Positions 19,464-26,562 are shown, numbered from the stretch's first letter. The stretch: DNA of 41,863 nucleotides from an uncultured Microbacterium sp. (GCA_913774845.1 CAJYJO010000007.1:1-41863), one strand, 5' to 3'. The notes: generated by a model not told the origin, from the letters alone. Program-made: numbers and translations.

Positions 19464-19973
19464 TCACCCGTCCTTCTTGCCCGGCCCGCCTGTGTCCTTC
19501 GGCGCGGGCGCCTTGTCGTCCTTCCCGCCCGGACCCTTGTTCTCGGAGCCCTTGTCCGCGGGCCCCTTCCCGTCATCCGTCCCGGTGTCGTCCGAGCCGC
19601 CCTGGGTGGGTTGCACCGTCTCGACGGGCGCGGTCGTCTCGACCGGTTCGGACGTCTGCACCGGCTCGGAGGTCTCCTCGGGACCGGGCGTCGGAGCGAG
19701 CGACGACAGGTCGGCGCGCACCGTGGCGATGCGGGAGAGGATGCCGTCGGCCTCCTCGGCCGTGATCTCGCCCGCGTCGCGCCGGGCGACCACGTCGGCC
19801 TCGAGCGCGTCCAGGCTCGCCAGGGCGGCGGAGTAGTCGCCTGTCGATGCCTGGTCGGCGACGGTCCGCACGCTCTGCTGCCACGCGGTGGGCTCCGCTG
19901 CCGGAGGAGTGCATCCGGCGAGCGCGGCGGCGAGCGCCAGCGGCACGGCCAGGGCGGGAAGGAGGCGGCGCAT
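19464..19973 (-). CDS. Putative lipoprotein with charged repetitive tail
   Basis: 169-residue protein. A signal peptide (MRRLLPALAVPLALAAALAGC) ends in the lipobox LAGC with the acylated cysteine at 21. A short helical domain (30-92) is followed by SEPVQT/SEPVET-type repeats and a Gly/Lys/Asp-rich tail (GGKDDKAPAPKD). The ATG overlaps the end of the kinase gene within TGATG, so the two are coupled; the lipoprotein may be a partner or target of the kinase. No named family is recognised. Confidence 0.78.
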   Translation of the reverse strand: MRRLLPALAVPLALAAALAGCTPPAAEPTAWQQSVRTVADQASTGDYSAALASLDALEADVVARRDAGEITAEEADGILSRIATVRADLSSLAPTPGPEETSEPVQTSEPVETTAPVETVQPTQGGSDDTGTDDGKGPADKGSENKGPGGKDDKAPAPKDTGGPGKKDG

Positions 19974-21121
19974 CACGGGCCCACCTCGTTCCACAGGTCG
20001 TCGACGTGCTGGTCGAGGGGCTGGGGCAGTGTGGGCAGACCCGGATCGGACGGGGTGGACCCGCCGCTGAGCGCGACCGCCGTCACCGCCCCGGTCGCCA
20101 GCACGAGCGCGACGAGGGATGCCACGAGCACGGTGCGCCGCGACGGCCGTCGCCGCGGTGAAGCGGCCGTTCGCCGCGCGTCGGGCTGAGCCGGTCGGCC
20201 GAAGATGCGCGTGGGCGCCGTCGCGCCGGGGAGGACCGCCGTCTCCGTGCCGGTGGCCGCCGCGGGGACGGTCACCCCCGAGAGCGTGCGGAGCGCGACG
20301 ATCAGGGCCGTGGCATCCGGTCGCTCGCTCGGATTCACAGCCGTCATCTTCTCGAGCACTTCCCGCCACGGACCGGGGATGTGCGCCGGGATCTCGGGAG
20401 CCGCGACCAGTCGCGCCGCCAGAGCCTCGTGCGGCGTCAGCCCGGTGAAGGGACGCGACCCCGTGAGCGCCTCCAACAGGACGAGGCCGAGGGCGTAGAC
20501 ATCGCTCGCGGGAGCGGCGGGCATACCGCGCGCCTGCTCGGGGCTGAGGTAGGCGGCGGTGCCGACGACGGTGTCGGGGCGGGTGACCCGCGTCGCGCCG
20601 ACCAACGAGGCGATACCGAAGTCGGCCAGGGTCGCACGCGGGGTCTCCCCCGTGTGGGCGGCGGGTCGCAGCAGGATGTTGGACGGCTTGACGTCGCGGT
20701 GCACGATGCCGCGCGCGTGGATGACCGCGAAGGCCTCGCCGATCTCCCGGCCGACCCGGGCGGTCTCGGGCCCTGTCATCCGCCCGCGGGCGATGCGGTC
20801 GCTGAGGGTCGGGCCCGAGATGAGCTCCATCGCCAGGTACGCGGGGTGCGCGTCGAGCTTGGCGTCGTAGAGCGTGACGAGCGAAGGATGCGACAGCGAG
20901 GCGAGCAGGCGGATCTCCGAGCGCACGCGCGCGACGTCGGCGGGATCCGCGCCATCGCCCTCGATGATTTTCAGCGCCAAGGTGCGCTCGAGCGCCGTGT
21001 CGACGGCTTCGTAGACGCGCGCATAACCGCCCTGGCCGAGGATCCGGCCGAGGCGGTAGCGTCCGTCGATCAGGTCGTCCACGCCAGGGTCAAAAGCGAC
21101 GGTGGGTGTCGGTTCGCTCAT
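19973..21121 (-). CDS. Membrane Ser/Thr protein kinase (PknB-like)
   Basis: 382-residue Hanks-type kinase. The glycine loop is GQGGYARVYEA, Lys51 binds ATP (LALKII), the catalytic loop is HRDVKPSN (Asp143), and the metal-binding motif is ADFG at 166-169, then GTAAYLSPEQARG. The kinase domain ends near 285; a basic linker leads to one membrane helix (about 328-352) and a short outer segment of about 30 residues without PASTA repeats. Likely an envelope or growth signalling kinase, co-expressed with the following lipoprotein. Confidence 0.93.
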   Translation of the reverse strand: MSEPTPTVAFDPGVDDLIDGRYRLGRILGQGGYARVYEAVDTALERTLALKIIEGDGADPADVARVRSEIRLLASLSHPSLVTLYDAKLDAHPAYLAMELISGPTLSDRIARGRMTGPETARVGREIGEAFAVIHARGIVHRDVKPSNILLRPAAHTGETPRATLADFGIASLVGATRVTRPDTVVGTAAYLSPEQARGMPAAPASDVYALGLVLLEALTGSRPFTGLTPHEALAARLVAAPEIPAHIPGPWREVLEKMTAVNPSERPDATALIVALRTLSGVTVPAAATGTETAVLPGATAPTRIFGRPAQPDARRTAASPRRRPSRRTVLVASLVALVLATGAVTAVALSGGSTPSDPGLPTLPQPLDQHVDDLWNEVGP

Positions 21122-21152
21122 ACTCTGCCTCCGGGGTGCGCCCCCGTCGCAG

Positions 21153-21407
21153 TCAGACGAGGTCGTCGTTCGAGGAGCGCGTGGTGGACCGGGTGACCTG
21201 GGCGCCCCCGACTCCTTCGGTGCGGGTGACCGTATCGGTTTGACGGCGACGGACGAGGAGGACCACGCCGATCAGGAAGACCACCACTCCCGCACCCATC
21301 ATGATGTATCCGATCATGCTGAGGCTGACGTAGTCGTTGGGCAGGTTCACCGCGAAGGCGAGGATGGCGCCGATGACGAACAGCGCGATGCCGGCTCCGA
21401 TGCTCAT
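21153..21407 (-). CDS. DUF6458-family two-helix membrane protein
   Basis: 84-residue protein with two membrane helices (about 2-20 and 31-52) around a conserved NLPNDYVSLSMIGYIMMGAG segment, then an Arg/Thr-rich cytosolic tail. Typical of DUF6458, common in Microbacteriaceae and of unknown role. ATG 21405-21407 follows AAAGGGG at good spacing; the upstream in-frame ATG would have no such site. Confidence 0.82.
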   Translation of the reverse strand: MSIGAGIALFVIGAILAFAVNLPNDYVSLSMIGYIMMGAGVVVFLIGVVLLVRRRQTDTVTRTEGVGGAQVTRSTTRSSNDDLV

Positions 21408-21468
21408 GAGAGACCCCTTTCGAGAGTGACCCTCAGCATGCCAACCCGCTCCCCGTTCGGCGATACAT

Positions 21469-21487
21469 CTTGACAACGCCTGTCAAG
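21469..21487. promoter_or_regulatory. Palindrome CTTGACA-N5-TGTCAAG, possible divergent promoter or operator
   Basis: A perfect 7-bp inverted repeat with a 5-base centre lies between the divergent DUF6458 and DUF2188 genes. Each arm contains TTGACA, the -35 consensus, one in each direction. -10 elements at ideal distance are weak, so an operator is as likely as back-to-back promoters. Confidence 0.45.
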
Positions 21488-21518
21488 ACGGGTTCGGCGC
21501 ACCGACTCCGGGTGTGAC

Positions 21519-21725
21519 ATGGATGCCATGAGCGAGAACGACGTGACCACCCGATCCAACCGCGGCCAGTGGGAGAACGCGGTCGAGGGCCGCCCCGAGC
21601 TGTCGGCGAGCTTCTCGAGCCGCGAGGAGGCGATCGACCAGGGACGCGCCACCGCCGACGGGCTCGGCTCGCGTCACCTCGTCGAGGACGCCGAACCGAC
21701 CGGCGCCGTCACCGACGAGGACTGA
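21519..21725 (+). CDS. Small DUF2188-like protein
   Basis: 68-residue acidic protein. The pattern WENAVEGRPELSASFSSREEAIDQGRATAD matches the DUF2188 type: a short motif of the form W.v...g......f.t..eA...gr. Function unknown. Two further in-frame ATGs follow within 12 bases, the third (MSENDV) being equally plausible. No strong ribosome-binding site. Divergent from the DUF6458 gene across the TTGACA palindrome. Confidence 0.7.
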   Translation: MDAMSENDVTTRSNRGQWENAVEGRPELSASFSSREEAIDQGRATADGLGSRHLVEDAEPTGAVTDED

Positions 21726-21758
21726 CCCGAGGAACCAGAAAGGCCGCGAGGTCAAGGT

Positions 21759-21827
21759 TCACGCCGCGTGGGCGGCGAGAGCGGCACGGATCACCTCCGC
21801 ACGCGACTGGCTCTCCTGATCGCGTCG
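21759..21827 (-). pseudogene. Possible C-terminal remnant of a ribbon-helix-helix protein
   Basis: Directly after the TAG of the nucleotidyltransferase gene and in the same frame lie 22 sense codons, RRDQESQSRAEVIRAALAAHAA, then TGA. SRAEVIRAALAAH is very like the second helix of ribbon-helix-helix regulators such as CopG-type antitoxins (SRSEVIRxAL). No start codon or strand-helix-1 region precedes it. It may be what is left of an antitoxin gene displaced by the toxin-antitoxin module, or a lost C-terminal extension of the toxin. Identification rests on a short motif only. Confidence 0.42.
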
Positions 21828-22418
21828 CTAGAGTTCGATCGGGCCAGGCGAGTCGACCTCGTCCGGCAGTCCACCCTCGAGGATTGCGACCACCATCTTC
21901 ACGGCGCGGTCTGACAGCGCATCCCCCGGGTAGAAGTCCTCGTAGAGCTCCTCAGCGTCGTCGAGTGTCGTGACGTCGCACAGTCGCAGAAGCTGCCGGA
22001 TGTCGTTCGTATCGCGGCCGGGTCGGTTGGCACGCAGCTTCATCGCCAGCATCGCCTCCTTAGCGGCGACCTGGATGACGATGCCGTCGTGGTCGTAGAT
22101 GGTTTCCCACTCGACCGGTCTGCGGCCGAACGTGGGAAGCGCGTCGGCCCTTTCGACGTCGAAATTCAGCCACCCCGGATCCCAACCACGGGACTGGGCT
22201 ACCTTGGCGGCGGCCGCGGCGACGTCGGCGTCACTTCCCGGCTCGATATGGAGCGAGTCGAGATCCTGCGTCGTCCCGCGGTCGAAGTAGCGGAGCGCCA
22301 GCGCAGCTCCACCGACGATCCGGATACCTGCGATCTGATGGGCGGCGCGCAACTCCATGATGAGTGCCCTGAGCCCGTCGAGGATGTCGTCTCTGCTGAG
22401 CGTCGTCGCCACGCTCAC
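21828..22418 (-). CDS. AbiEii-like nucleotidyltransferase, putative toxin
   Basis: 196-residue protein with the nucleotidyltransferase core: IVGGAALALRYFDRGTTQDLDSL carries the GG(A) turn and the DxD metal-binding aspartates at about 52-54, and KEAMLAMKLRANRPGRDTNDIRQLL is the helix typical of AbiEii/DUF6036 proteins. Related toxins modify tRNA or other targets with nucleotides. The ATG overlaps the stop of the XRE gene as ATGA, an arrangement typical of toxin-antitoxin pairs. The base composition is lower in GC than the flanks. The target is not known. Confidence 0.8.
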   Translation of the reverse strand: MSVATTLSRDDILDGLRALIMELRAAHQIAGIRIVGGAALALRYFDRGTTQDLDSLHIEPGSDADVAAAAAKVAQSRGWDPGWLNFDVERADALPTFGRRPVEWETIYDHDGIVIQVAAKEAMLAMKLRANRPGRDTNDIRQLLRLCDVTTLDDAEELYEDFYPGDALSDRAVKMVVAILEGGLPDEVDSPGPIEL

Positions 22419-22987
22419 ACGCTCGCGAAGGTGTCACGCCAGACGAGCACGCTGCGCTCAGCGAACTCGTCGGGCACTTCCGACGGGGGCGGAATCGGAT
22501 CGGCCGGATCCACGTCGAGCGTCGAGGGTGCATCGAGATACCGGCTCGGGTCAGAGACCCATGCAGGTGCCGGGAGTCCCCCCTCGCGTAGCCGCCAGGC
22601 GACAAGACCAGCGAGCGCCGCATCCCATGCTCGATCCAGCGTCGACGCCGGCTCGGCCAAGCCGAGAATTCCTCGCACCAATCCGCGCTCGGCGAGGAGG
22701 TTGTCGTTGAGCTGCAGGAGCGCACGAAGAGCGCGGTCCTTCTCACCTTCCTCCAGTCGACGCCGGATCTCTTCAGCCACGGTCGCCGCGTCGTCACGCT
22801 GGGTCGGGGCGGAGTACAGCCGATGTCCTGCACCAGCGAGCAGTCGCTCGACCACACCGAACTCGGTGTCTCGCCCGCCCTCCGACCGGGAAACACGGCT
22901 CTGGTCGATCTGCGTGCGATCTGCGAGTTGCTTCTGAGTGAGTCGCTGACTCTTGCGGGCGGCGCGGATAAGCGTTGAAGCAGTCAT
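22415..22987 (-). CDS. XRE-family helix-turn-helix protein, putative antitoxin
   Basis: 190-residue protein. Residues 5-58 are a Cro/CI-type helix-turn-helix (TQKQLADRTQIDQSRVSRSEGG). The longer C-terminal part contains WDAALAGLVAWRLREGG and ends FAERSVLVWRDTFASV, a segment that I recall in XRE proteins paired with nucleotidyltransferases. It probably neutralises the overlapping toxin and represses the operon through the palindrome just upstream. GGAGGG precedes the ATG by four bases. Confidence 0.8.
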   Translation of the reverse strand: MTASTLIRAARKSQRLTQKQLADRTQIDQSRVSRSEGGRDTEFGVVERLLAGAGHRLYSAPTQRDDAATVAEEIRRRLEEGEKDRALRALLQLNDNLLAERGLVRGILGLAEPASTLDRAWDAALAGLVAWRLREGGLPAPAWVSDPSRYLDAPSTLDVDPADPIPPPSEVPDEFAERSVLVWRDTFASV

Positions 22988-23004
22988 TGCACCCTCCGAT
23001 CAAA

Positions 23005-23029
23005 ATTATGACTTCTGAGTCATATTTTA
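23005..23029 (-). promoter_or_regulatory. AT-rich operator/promoter of the XRE-nucleotidyltransferase operon
   Basis: The inverted repeat ATGACT-TCTG-AGTCAT (23008-23023) sits in an AT-rich pocket that stands out from the GC-rich surroundings. On the minus strand CATAAT (23010-23005) and TAAAAT (23029-23024) are candidate -10 elements overlapping the palindrome, so a protein bound there would block transcription. Between this and the tRNA terminator (23030-23273) no convincing gene was seen. Confidence 0.6.
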
Positions 23030-23273
23030 GGGCCATCGGATTCATCGTTCCAGAGTTGTCTCTACCGTCAGCCGTGCACGAGCTCACGACACTAGACACT
23101 CGATGCAGCCGCAAGCACCGACCATGCCCGGAGCGCGCTGCCGCAGTTCGAGGAGACCGATCGCACAGCGTCGCGCGGGGTCCACGATCCCTGGACGCGG
23201 CGAAACGGGCCACAGGCGACACCAACGTTTCGTCACGAGACGCGCGAGGTGTTGTCAAAGAGTTGTGACGAGA

Positions 23274-23308
23274 AAGGGGCAGCGAGTCACAATGACTCTC
23301 TGCCCCTT
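23274..23308 (-). terminator. Strong intrinsic terminator after tRNA-Arg
   Basis: Stem of 15 pairs with one mismatch (AAGGGGCAG..GAGTCA with TGACTC..CTGCCCCTT) around a 3-nt loop, followed on the minus strand by TTTCTC. It lies 8-11 bases after the tRNA 3' end. Confidence 0.85.
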
Positions 23309-23316
23309 CCCGGCAC

Positions 23317-23392
23317 TGGTGCCCCCGACAGGAATCGAACCTGCGACCTTTGGTACCGGAAACCAACGCTCTATCCCCTGAGCTACGGAGGC
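23317..23392 (-). tRNA. tRNA-Arg (anticodon CCG)
   Basis: Complete cloverleaf on the minus strand. The acceptor stem is GCCTCCG / CGGGGGC with one T-G pair, discriminator A and an encoded CCA (23317-23319). D-arm AGCTCAGGGGATAGAGC. Anticodon stem TTGGT / ACCAA with loop TTCCGGT, giving anticodon CCG for codon CGG. T-arm CGCAGGTTCGATTCCTGTCG (the invariant GGTTCGA is present). CGG is a common arginine codon here. Confidence 0.95.
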
Positions 23393-23482
23393 GGACCGGT
23401 CAAGATTAGCACCGCGACGCGGCACACCCCGACCGGACGGACCGGCGCGACGGAGGTCGGCGCCGGGGCCCTGGCATCCGGG

Positions 23483-23656
23483 TCACTCGTCGCCGATGAC
23501 GCCGATCCCCGTGGCCTGGTGGTCGGCGTTCGGGTCGTCCTCGGCGGGTGCCTTGGACTCCTCGTCGACGTCGTTATCCTGGCTCGGCTTGACCGTGGGG
23601 TCGTCGCCCAGGTCCTTCGCGTCGTCGGCCGGGGCGGAGTTCTGGGGGTCGCTCAT
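23483..23656 (-). CDS. Small acidic protein, 57 residues
   Basis: Begins MSDPQNSAPADDAKDLGDDP and ends HQATGIGVIGDE. Strongly acidic, no hydrophobic segment, probably disordered. GAAGGGA lies about eight bases before the ATG, which supports it as a real gene. No family recognised; similar tiny acidic proteins are frequent in Microbacteriaceae. Confidence 0.6.
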   Translation of the reverse strand: MSDPQNSAPADDAKDLGDDPTVKPSQDNDVDEESKAPAEDDPNADHQATGIGVIGDE

Positions 23657-23729
23657 GAGGGGTCCCTTCGTCGGTGGAACCCCCAGCCTGGCAACCGGAG
23701 GCGGCGGGACGCAGCGGGTTGACGCGCGG

Positions 23730-24179
23730 CTACCGGCCGAACATGTTGCGCACGCGGCGGGAGACGGGCTGCGTGAGGATGACGCGACGGCCGTCCACGT
23801 CCACGGTCACGATCGACCCGCCGAACGCTCCCCCGGGCTCGGGGCGGGCATCGCCGCGAACGTACGCCTCGGCCACGTCGACGTAGACGGCGAGCAGCTG
23901 CGCGCTCTGATCCTTCGACGATCTCTGATCGATCAGCTGCGTGCGGTGGCCGGTGTCGGTCTCGACCGAGAACCATCGCGAGCCGGGGGTCGACACGATC
24001 GCCCACCGATCGCCGCGCGACAGACGCGCCCACGCGGCCCCGTCGCGCAGCTCGGTCGTCGCCGAAAGGTCGGCCTGGGCGATGACGAGCACCTCGAGCA
24101 TGGCGAGTGCCTCCGCCGCGGTGACGTAGTCGCCGCGGTCGCCGCCCAGCCCGCCCCACTCGAATCTGCGTTCGCTCAT
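23730..24179 (-). CDS. Conserved hypothetical protein, 149 residues
   Basis: Soluble protein without signal peptide or recognised motif. Residues 20-50 look helical (AAEALAMLEVLVIAQADLSA); the C-terminal half looks beta-rich (GSIVTVDVDGRRVILTQPV). Codon use is ordinary for the genome, and no long open frame competes. ATG with a moderately purine-rich upstream stretch (GGCGGCGAG). Function unknown. Confidence 0.7.
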   Translation of the reverse strand: MSERRFEWGGLGGDRGDYVTAAEALAMLEVLVIAQADLSATTELRDGAAWARLSRGDRWAIVSTPGSRWFSVETDTGHRTQLIDQRSSKDQSAQLLAVYVDVAEAYVRGDARPEPGGAFGGSIVTVDVDGRRVILTQPVSRRVRNMFGR

Positions 24180-24270
24180 CTCGCCGCCTCTGCCGTCTTC
24201 CCCCGAGGGTAACCCCGCCGGTCGCGGTCGACGCCGGTCCGCGGGAATCCAGACGCGCGACGGACGGCCC

Positions 24271-24276
24271 TACGAT
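24271..24276 (+). promoter_or_regulatory. -10-like TACGAT, leaderless start
   Basis: TACGAT ends 6 bases before the ATG of the DUF5684 gene with no ribosome-binding site between, which predicts a transcript starting at or next to the ATG. Confidence 0.5.
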
Positions 24277-24282
24277 GAGCGC

Positions 24283-24678
24283 ATGCTGACCTCATCGCCC
24301 TCCTCGATCACCGAGCAGACGTCGCTCTTCGCCCTGAACGGGACGACGTCCCTCGTCGCCGTCGCCCTGTACGTGCTGATGGTCGTCGCACTCTGGCGCG
24401 TGTTCACCAAGGCCGGGTACGCGGGGTGGCTCGCGATCATCCCGATCGTGAACGTCGTCTTCCTCACCAAGGTCGCGGGTTTCTCGGGCTGGCTCGCTCT
24501 GCTCTACCTCATCCCGATCGTCGGGTTCGTGTTCCATATCGTCGTCCAGCTGCGCGTGGGCCGGGCGTTCGGACACGGCTGGGTGTTCTCGATCTTCCTG
24601 CTCGCGCTGTTCTACGTGATCGGCTACCTGATCATCGGTTTCAGCGACGACCGCTACCGGCTCCAGCGCGTGCGCTGA
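24283..24678 (+). CDS. DUF5684-family membrane protein
   Basis: 131 residues with three membrane helices. The segment AGYAGWLAIIPIVNVVFLTKVAGFSGW is the DUF5684 signature, repeated more weakly in LLYLIPIVGFVFHIV. Short cytosolic tail. The family is common in actinobacteria and its role is unknown. The stop codon lies in the left arm of a hairpin shared with the gene on the other strand. Confidence 0.82.
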   Translation: MLTSSPSSITEQTSLFALNGTTSLVAVALYVLMVVALWRVFTKAGYAGWLAIIPIVNVVFLTKVAGFSGWLALLYLIPIVGFVFHIVVQLRVGRAFGHGWVFSIFLLALFYVIGYLIIGFSDDRYRLQRVR

Positions 24679-24699
24679 TCGCGCGCCGCGCAGCGATCA
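24676..24699. terminator. Bidirectional terminator spanning both stop codons
   Basis: TGATCGC / GCGATCA inverted repeat with a 10-nt loop. The left arm holds the TGA of the plus-strand DUF5684 gene, the right arm the TGA of the minus-strand 102-residue gene, so the converging genes end within one hairpin. Confidence 0.45.
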
Positions 24700-25005
24700 C
24701 GGCGTGCGCAACCGCACGTCGGGGTGCAGGCTGCGCAGCGGTACCGAGCCGTCGACGATGGCGCGCAGGGCCCGCACACTGACCTCGAGTTCGGCCGAGA
24801 CCCGTTCCAGGCCCGCCCCCGATGACACGGCCGTGCGCAGCGCCGTCTCGGCAGCGCGGGAAGCGTCGTCGACGTCGGTCGCCGAGCTGCCGACGAAAGC
24901 CGCCAGACGATGGGCGGCGTGACGGATGCTCGCGCGCTGACGTTCGCGGCGGGCCCGGGCGTCGCCGATGCCGACGTCGAGCAGGTCGGTGGGGTCGGGT
25001 GACAT
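24697..25005 (-). CDS. Small hypothetical helical protein, 102 residues
   Basis: Mainly helical and charged (ARARRERQRASIRHAAHRLAAF). The C-terminal half, AGLERVSAELEVSVRALRAIVDG, may be a degenerate helix-turn-helix, in which case a DNA-binding role is possible. ATG 25003-25005 follows GGAGG at good spacing; the longer frame lacks such a site. Confidence 0.65.
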   Translation of the reverse strand: MSPDPTDLLDVGIGDARARRERQRASIRHAAHRLAAFVGSSATDVDDASRAAETALRTAVSSGAGLERVSAELEVSVRALRAIVDGSVPLRSLHPDVRLRTP

Positions 25006-25120
25006 GAATCCTCCAGTCCGGGGGGACGTAGGCACTCGCGCGGCTTTCGCGAGCACCTCCATGCTCGCCCGGGCCGATGCTCGCGCGCATCAGCCGGAAG
25101 GACTATTTCCTCCCCGGACG

Positions 25121-25160
25121 ACGGATGCCACGGGCGCGGTGTCGCGTCCGTGGCATCCGT
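25121..25160 (-). terminator. 13-bp hairpin after rtcB
   Basis: Perfect inverted repeat ACGGATGCCACGG / CCGTGGCATCCGT around a 14-nt loop, starting two bases after the rtcB stop on the minus strand. No U-tract follows, so it may act as a Rho-independent-like terminator or 3' stabiliser. Each arm contains the genome-enriched word GGATGCC. Confidence 0.6.
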
Positions 25161-25161
25161 G

Positions 25162-26331
25162 TCAGTCGCCCTTCACGTTGACGATCTGCCGCAGGGTGTG
25201 GCGCACGGTCACCAGGTCGGCGGCATCCGCCATGACCCGGTCGATCGGCTTGTACGCCTGCGGGATCTCGTCGATGAAGGCGTCGGTGTCGCGGTACTCG
25301 ATGCCCGCCATCGCCTCACGCAGCTGCTCGTGCGTGAAGGTCTTGCGGGCCGCGGACCGCGAGTACTCCCGACCTGCGCCGTGCGGGGAGGAGTTCAGGG
25401 CGACGGGGTTGCCCTTGCCCTCCACGACGTACGACGCCGTGCCCATCGACCCCGGGATGAGGCCCGGTCGACCGGCATCGGCCATGATCGCGCCCTTGCG
25501 CGACACCCACACCCGCTTGCCGAAGTGCATCTCGGACTCGGTGAAGTTGTGGTGGCAGTTGATGCGCTCGCGCTCCTCGACGGGCGTGTCGAGGAACCGA
25601 CCCAGCTGGTTCGCGACGCGGTCCATCATCTCCTCCCGGTTGAGCAGGGCGAAGTGCTGTGCCCACCGCAGTTCGCGGATGTACCGGGTGAACTCCGGCG
25701 TCCCCTCGACGAGGTAGGCCAGGTCGGGATGCGGAAGCTCGATCCACCACTGCTTCGCCAGGCGCTGCGCCACCGTGATGTGGTGCTGCGCGATGCGGTT
25801 GCCGACGCCCCGGGAGCCGGAGTGCAGGAACATCCACACGTCGTCGTTCTCGTCGAGCGAGATCTCGATGAAGTGGTTGCCGCTGCCCAGCGATCCGAGC
25901 TGCTGGCGCCAGTGACCCGCGTAGGTCGCCGGGTCGAACTCGGCCTGCTCGGCGAGCCCCTCGAGTTCGGCGACGCGCGGCTCGGCGGTGGCGACGATCT
26001 TGCGGTTGTCGCGACCGGCCGACAGCGGGATGGCGCGCTCGATCTGCTGCCGGAGCTCCGCGAGGTCCCGACCGTCGAGGTCGGGGGCATGGAACTGCGT
26101 CTTGACGGCGATCATGCCGCACCCGATGTCGACGCCGACGGCCGCGGGCATGATCGCCCCGAGCGTCGGGATCACCGAGCCGACCGTCGCACCCAGACCC
26201 AGATGGGCGTCGGGCATGAGGGCGAGGTGGGGGTAGATGAACGGCATGCGCGACGAGGTGCGGGCCTGGTCGACGGTCTTGTCGTCGATCAGGCTCGCCC
26301 ACGACACGAGTCGTTCGGTGAGCTTCTGCAT
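25162..26331 (-). CDS. rtcB: RNA-splicing ligase RtcB
   Basis: 389-residue GTP- and Mn-dependent ligase joining 2',3'-cyclic-phosphate RNA ends to 5'-OH ends, used to repair cleaved tRNA or rRNA. Metal ligands are visible: Asp68 and Cys71 in GVDIGCGM, His153 in GSGNHFIE, His170 in FLHSGSRGVGN and His261 in CHHNFTE. His317 in SPHGAGREYSR matches the histidine that is guanylylated in E. coli RtcB. About 90 residues shorter than the E. coli enzyme but with all core motifs. No rtcA or archease is adjacent. Upstream lies an unusual leader (26412-26619) that may control it. Confidence 0.95.
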   Translation of the reverse strand: MQKLTERLVSWASLIDDKTVDQARTSSRMPFIYPHLALMPDAHLGLGATVGSVIPTLGAIMPAAVGVDIGCGMIAVKTQFHAPDLDGRDLAELRQQIERAIPLSAGRDNRKIVATAEPRVAELEGLAEQAEFDPATYAGHWRQQLGSLGSGNHFIEISLDENDDVWMFLHSGSRGVGNRIAQHHITVAQRLAKQWWIELPHPDLAYLVEGTPEFTRYIRELRWAQHFALLNREEMMDRVANQLGRFLDTPVEERERINCHHNFTESEMHFGKRVWVSRKGAIMADAGRPGLIPGSMGTASYVVEGKGNPVALNSSPHGAGREYSRSAARKTFTHEQLREAMAGIEYRDTDAFIDEIPQAYKPIDRVMADAADLVTVRHTLRQIVNVKGD

Positions 26332-26411
26332 GGGTCCTTTCCTTCGTGTGGAGCGCTGGTGCGCGGGGAGCGAGCCCGGGTCGGGGCGGGAGCTTCCACG
26401 GGAAAGGGAAA

Positions 26412-26439
26412 GCGCCCCGGACCTGACGGTGCGGGGCGC
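26412..26439 (-). terminator. Terminator-like hairpin in the rtcB leader
   Basis: GCGCCCCG / CGGGGCGC stem with a 12-nt loop, followed on the minus strand by TTTCCCTTTCCC. It lies between a 29-codon ORF and rtcB, where a transcriptional attenuator would be. Confidence 0.6.
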
Positions 26440-26452
26440 GAGAGAGCGAGGT

Positions 26453-26542
26453 CTACGCGGCCGGCGCCGGAGGGGTCGACGAGTACAGGAACGGCAGGTT
26501 CGTTCCCTGCTGCTCCTGTCGCTGATCGCGCTGCGCGTTCAT
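26453..26542 (-). CDS. Possible leader peptide upstream of rtcB, 29 codons
   Basis: Short ORF starting MNAQRDQRQEQQG and ending STPPAPAA. AGGAGA (26552-26557) lies 9 bases before the ATG. Within its first 12 codons are five CAG (Gln) and two Arg codons, one of them the rare CGA. It ends 13 bases before a terminator-like hairpin and about 120 bases before rtcB, as an attenuator leader peptide would. It could instead be an independent small protein. Confidence 0.5.
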   Translation of the reverse strand: MNAQRDQRQEQQGTNLPFLYSSTPPAPAA

Positions 26543-26562
26543 GCGTCGTCGTCTCCTGGCTC

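Noticed and set aside
23030-23273. Possible coding remnant between the toxin-antitoxin promoter and the tRNA terminator (plus-strand segment near 23125-23245)
   Set aside because: One frame reads smoothly for about 35 codons, but it has no start, no motif and no clear codon bias.
21726-23320. Integrative element with attachment-site repeats at tRNA-Arg
   Set aside because: No integrase and no direct copy of the tRNA 3' end was found on the far side of the toxin-antitoxin module.
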